NCBI GenBank assembly: GCA_002344005.1
Contig: DDTD01000065.1
Location: 23,929 to 33,374 of the forward strand
DNA from: Ignavibacteria bacterium UBA2373
GTDB lineage: Bacteria; Bacteroidota; Ignavibacteria; Kapaibacteriales; UBA961
Length of the DNA: 9,446 bases
Direction: 5' to 3'
In this document: in pieces, positions 8,186 to 9,446 of the stretch
How positions within the stretch are numbered: the stretch's first letter is position 1
Layout of the letters: each line of letters starts with the position of its first letter
Position numbers and translations under genes: made by a program
Notes under the pieces: model-generated
The model's input: the letters and a program-made list of their open reading frames with translations, nothing else
Told to the model about the DNA's origin: nothing
Databases searched by the model: none

Positions 8186-8662
8186 TCAGACAATTGATGA
8201 CAGATTGTCTGATTGCTTCTGATTACCTTTTGACTTTATATCTGTTTTTGATTGCTCATTTGTAGTTTTATCATTGTTTTCTGGAGTTACCTTTTCTGTA
8301 TTAACCGTAGCTGTTTTCGGTACGATTACAACCACAGGTGCCGGCGGAGCACCGGGCGATGTCTCTCCTATCAATACTGTAGGTAAGCCAGCTACTATTG
8401 TCCCGCCATGAGCTGTTAGATCTCCCATCCGAGCAGCAGGCTTTCCCCCAATCATCACCCCCATTGAACCAAGCACTATACTATCCGGTGGTCCTACGCA
8501 TGTGCACATATCTCCCATAACGGCAGCCGGTAAGCCGCCGATTAGAACTGTTGGCATACCCGGTCCCATGACCGGTCCTCCTACATGTGGTACGGGCGGA
8601 ACACCCGGAGTCACCATAGGACAAGTATGCATATCTGAAATTCTCGCTGCCGGTTTTCCCAT
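8186..8662 (-). CDS. PAAR-domain spike-tip protein
   Basis: This 158-residue protein is a full PAAR protein over ~1-105. The hallmarks are GKPAARISDMHTCPM, PHVGGP, MPTVLIGG, LPAAVMGDMCTCVGPPD, GGKPAARMGDLTAHGG and LPTVLIG. Motifs recur (GKPAAR at 2-7 and 73-78; PTVLIG at 37-42 and 94-99), as expected for the beta-helical cone. H12, C14, H26, C53/C55 and H85 are plausible metal ligands, by family knowledge. PAAR proteins sharpen the VgrG-type spike of T6SS and related contractile systems and can carry effectors. The tail (~116-158) is rich in Lys, Asn, Thr, Gln and Ser and looks disordered, with no recognisable toxin. The start is fixed by the usual PAAR N-terminus although no Shine-Dalgarno precedes it. 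Base composition is clearly more GC-rich than its neighbours, largely because of Gly/Pro/Ala codons. Confidence 0.95.
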   Translation of the reverse strand: MGKPAARISDMHTCPMVTPGVPPVPHVGGPVMGPGMPTVLIGGLPAAVMGDMCTCVGPPDSIVLGSMGVMIGGKPAARMGDLTAHGGTIVAGLPTVLIGETSPGAPPAPVVVIVPKTATVNTEKVTPENNDKTTNEQSKTDIKSKGNQKQSDNLSSIV

Positions 8663-8692
8663 ATCATTATCAGTAGTTTTTTAATACAAATT

Positions 8693-8720
8693 TACCGTTT
8701 CTTATGCTGTAAATACGGTA
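8693..8720. repeat. Inverted repeat upstream of the PAAR gene
   Basis: TACCGT and ACGGTA form a perfect 6-bp inverted repeat separated by 16 bases, about 30 bases before the PAAR start. It could be an operator or a weak RNA hairpin. No regulator can be named from the sequence. Confidence 0.35.
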
Positions 8721-8738
8721 CACACTCTTCTAAAAGCG

Positions 8739-8770
8739 ATTAGTCCAGCTGAATAGCTGTCTTGACTAAT
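8739..8770 (-). terminator. Hairpin over the stop codon of the first gene: weak terminator or attenuator
   Basis: Outer arms ATTAGTC/GACTAAT (7 bp) enclose inner arms CAGCT/AGCTG (5 bp) around a 4-base loop, with a 4-base bulge on one side. In the transcribed direction it starts at the stop codon of the 8766-9344 gene and is followed by CGCTTTTAG. The U-run is short, so termination would be partial. It may separate the first gene from the PAAR gene, or stabilise the 3' end of its message. Confidence 0.45.
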
Positions 8771-9344
8771 GTGGATCTTTATATGATGCCTCAGATAATA
8801 CCTCAAAAAATCGGGCTAATTCTACTTCGTGTGAATCGAATAATTTATACAAACCTCCTTCAACAATACCATATCTGTGAACATCTTTAGCACTTAATGC
8901 AACGTTTGCTAATGCTAAGCCGGCTGCAGCAACTCCTACTCCAGTTGGTATTGTAGAAACAGCCGGTATAGCCCCTGCAACGCTAAGACCAAAAGAAATC
9001 AGAGACTGTGTAAATTGAGCTTTTGTCTTAGCTTCGGGATCTTTTATTGAGTTGATCCTTGCGTCGGCATAGACGTTAGCTATAAAAAGTCCTTTTGATC
9101 GAAACACAATTTTTCCCATATCTTTTAATATTAAAGGGTTAACGTGTTTGCCATATAGTGCAGATGCCATTTCTATTGTTGATCCTATCCCATCACTAAT
9201 TAATTTTATAGCCATCCCTGTCTGTTGTATATAGATACCCGTTTGGGTTTTATCTAACTCACTCATTCTTTTTAGTGACTCACCACCAAGACTTACTGCT
9301 CCCACGAATGCTGCAACAACCGGCATAATTCCTTTTGGCGACAT
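8766..9344 (-). CDS. Hypothetical Gly/Ala-rich protein with hydrophobic segments, upstream of PAAR
   Basis: I do not recognise this 192-residue protein. It has a hydrophobic N-terminal stretch (~6-21) that lacks the basic start of a signal peptide. A mixed helical middle (~22-112) follows. A long hydrophobic, Gly/Ala-rich segment (~113-152) contains SVAGAIPAVSTIPTGVGVAA and could form a membrane-inserting helical hairpin. A soluble helical end (~153-192) contains YKLFDSHEVELARFFEVL. The long segment resembles, in style only, the hydrophobic regions before toxin domains in polymorphic or T6SS effectors. There are no cysteines and no catalytic motif I can see. A good ribosome site (AAGGAG, 8 nt upstream) fixes the start. 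It precedes the PAAR gene by 103 bp on the same strand, so a cargo, adaptor or immunity-type partner is possible but unproven. Confidence 0.8.
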   Translation of the reverse strand: MSPKGIMPVVAAFVGAVSLGGESLKRMSELDKTQTGIYIQQTGMAIKLISDGIGSTIEMASALYGKHVNPLILKDMGKIVFRSKGLFIANVYADARINSIKDPEAKTKAQFTQSLISFGLSVAGAIPAVSTIPTGVGVAAAGLALANVALSAKDVHRYGIVEGGLYKLFDSHEVELARFFEVLSEASYKDPH

Positions 9345-9352
9345 AATACATG

Positions 9353-9358
9353 CTCCTT
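9353..9358 (-). promoter_or_regulatory. Ribosome binding site of the first gene
   Basis: AAGGAG, 8 nt before the ATG at 9344, is the strongest Shine-Dalgarno sequence in the window and confirms this start. Confidence 0.7.
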
Positions 9359-9446
9359 ATATTTTATTAATTATATAGTAAATTATTGAATTATTTTGTT
9401 TGGTATGTTTTTGATTTTTCATAATCTATAAAAAGTTAAACAATGT
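9359..9446. other. AT-rich leader region upstream of the first gene
   Basis: This stretch is very AT-rich, has no convincing gene and probably carries the promoter of the 9344-8766 gene. TATAAT on the minus strand (9370-9375) is the only familiar element, and no matching -35 box is visible. Confidence 0.3.

Noticed and set aside
8186..8320. Toxin domain fused to PAAR
   Set aside because: The tail is only about 43 polar residues, with no catalytic motif or folded-domain pattern.
8502..8684. 60-codon plus-strand open frame opposite the PAAR gene
   Set aside because: Its Gly/Pro-rich sequence is the mirror image of the PAAR repeat codons; no independent start signal.
9370..9375. TATAAT as -10 box for the first gene
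   Set aside because: No -35-like element 16-18 bases upstream and the whole region is AT-rich, so a chance match is likely.
9357..9422. 21-codon minus-strand open frame (starts MKNQKHTKQNN) ending at the ribosome site of the first gene
   Set aside because: It is short, Asn/Lys/Ile-rich as expected by chance in AT-rich DNA, and has no ribosome site. A leader peptide cannot be excluded.
1..9446. tRNA, rRNA, CRISPR array, insertion sequence or phage attachment site
   Set aside because: No cloverleaf-like stretch, spaced repeats, transposase motif or terminal inverted repeats were seen on either strand.

Overview
The window is AT-rich apart from the PAAR gene. It is fully coding on the minus strand, with six genes reading right to left and no convincing gene on the plus strand. 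Lipid-envelope proteins dominate: signal peptides ending in ...SGQ or ...LSQ, OmpA-like domains, a porin-like barrel with a CC-containing first loop, PEGA and carboxypeptidase-regulatory-like beta-sandwiches. This suggests a Gram-negative bacterium of the Bacteroidota/Chlorobi/Ignavibacteria/Kapabacteria side of the tree. That placement is an inference from protein style and base composition, not from a marker gene.

Layout in transcription order. (1) 9344-8766: small glycine/alanine-rich protein of unknown function with two hydrophobic stretches. (2) A 103-bp gap with two inverted repeats. (3) 8662-8186: a PAAR spike-tip protein with a disordered tail. (4) An 88-bp gap. (5) 8097-5767: membrane-anchored protein-kinase-like (probably pseudokinase) protein with C-terminal beta-sandwich domains. 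(6) 5770-3887: membrane-anchored protein with about four tandem beta-sandwich/PEGA-like units and a helical C-terminus, overlapping the kinase gene by ATGA. (7) 3855-2302: secreted protein with two OmpA-like domains. (8) 2272 to the left edge: outer-membrane barrel plus degenerate OmpA-like domain, cut by the window. The last four genes are packed with gaps of -4, 31 and 29 bp and are very probably one operon.

How they may work together (inference): the set covers every layer of a diderm envelope. The kinase-like protein has a cytoplasmic domain and inner-membrane segments. The PEGA/helical protein is anchored in the inner membrane and projects outward. One OmpA protein keeps the canonical peptidoglycan-binding Asp/Arg pair. 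The last protein is an outer-membrane barrel. A PAAR spike tip lies immediately upstream. PAAR proteins cap contractile injection systems (T6SS or eCIS), so the cluster may be an envelope-spanning docking or signalling complex for such a device. No sheath, tube, baseplate, VgrG or ATPase gene is in the window, so the link rests on PAAR alone.
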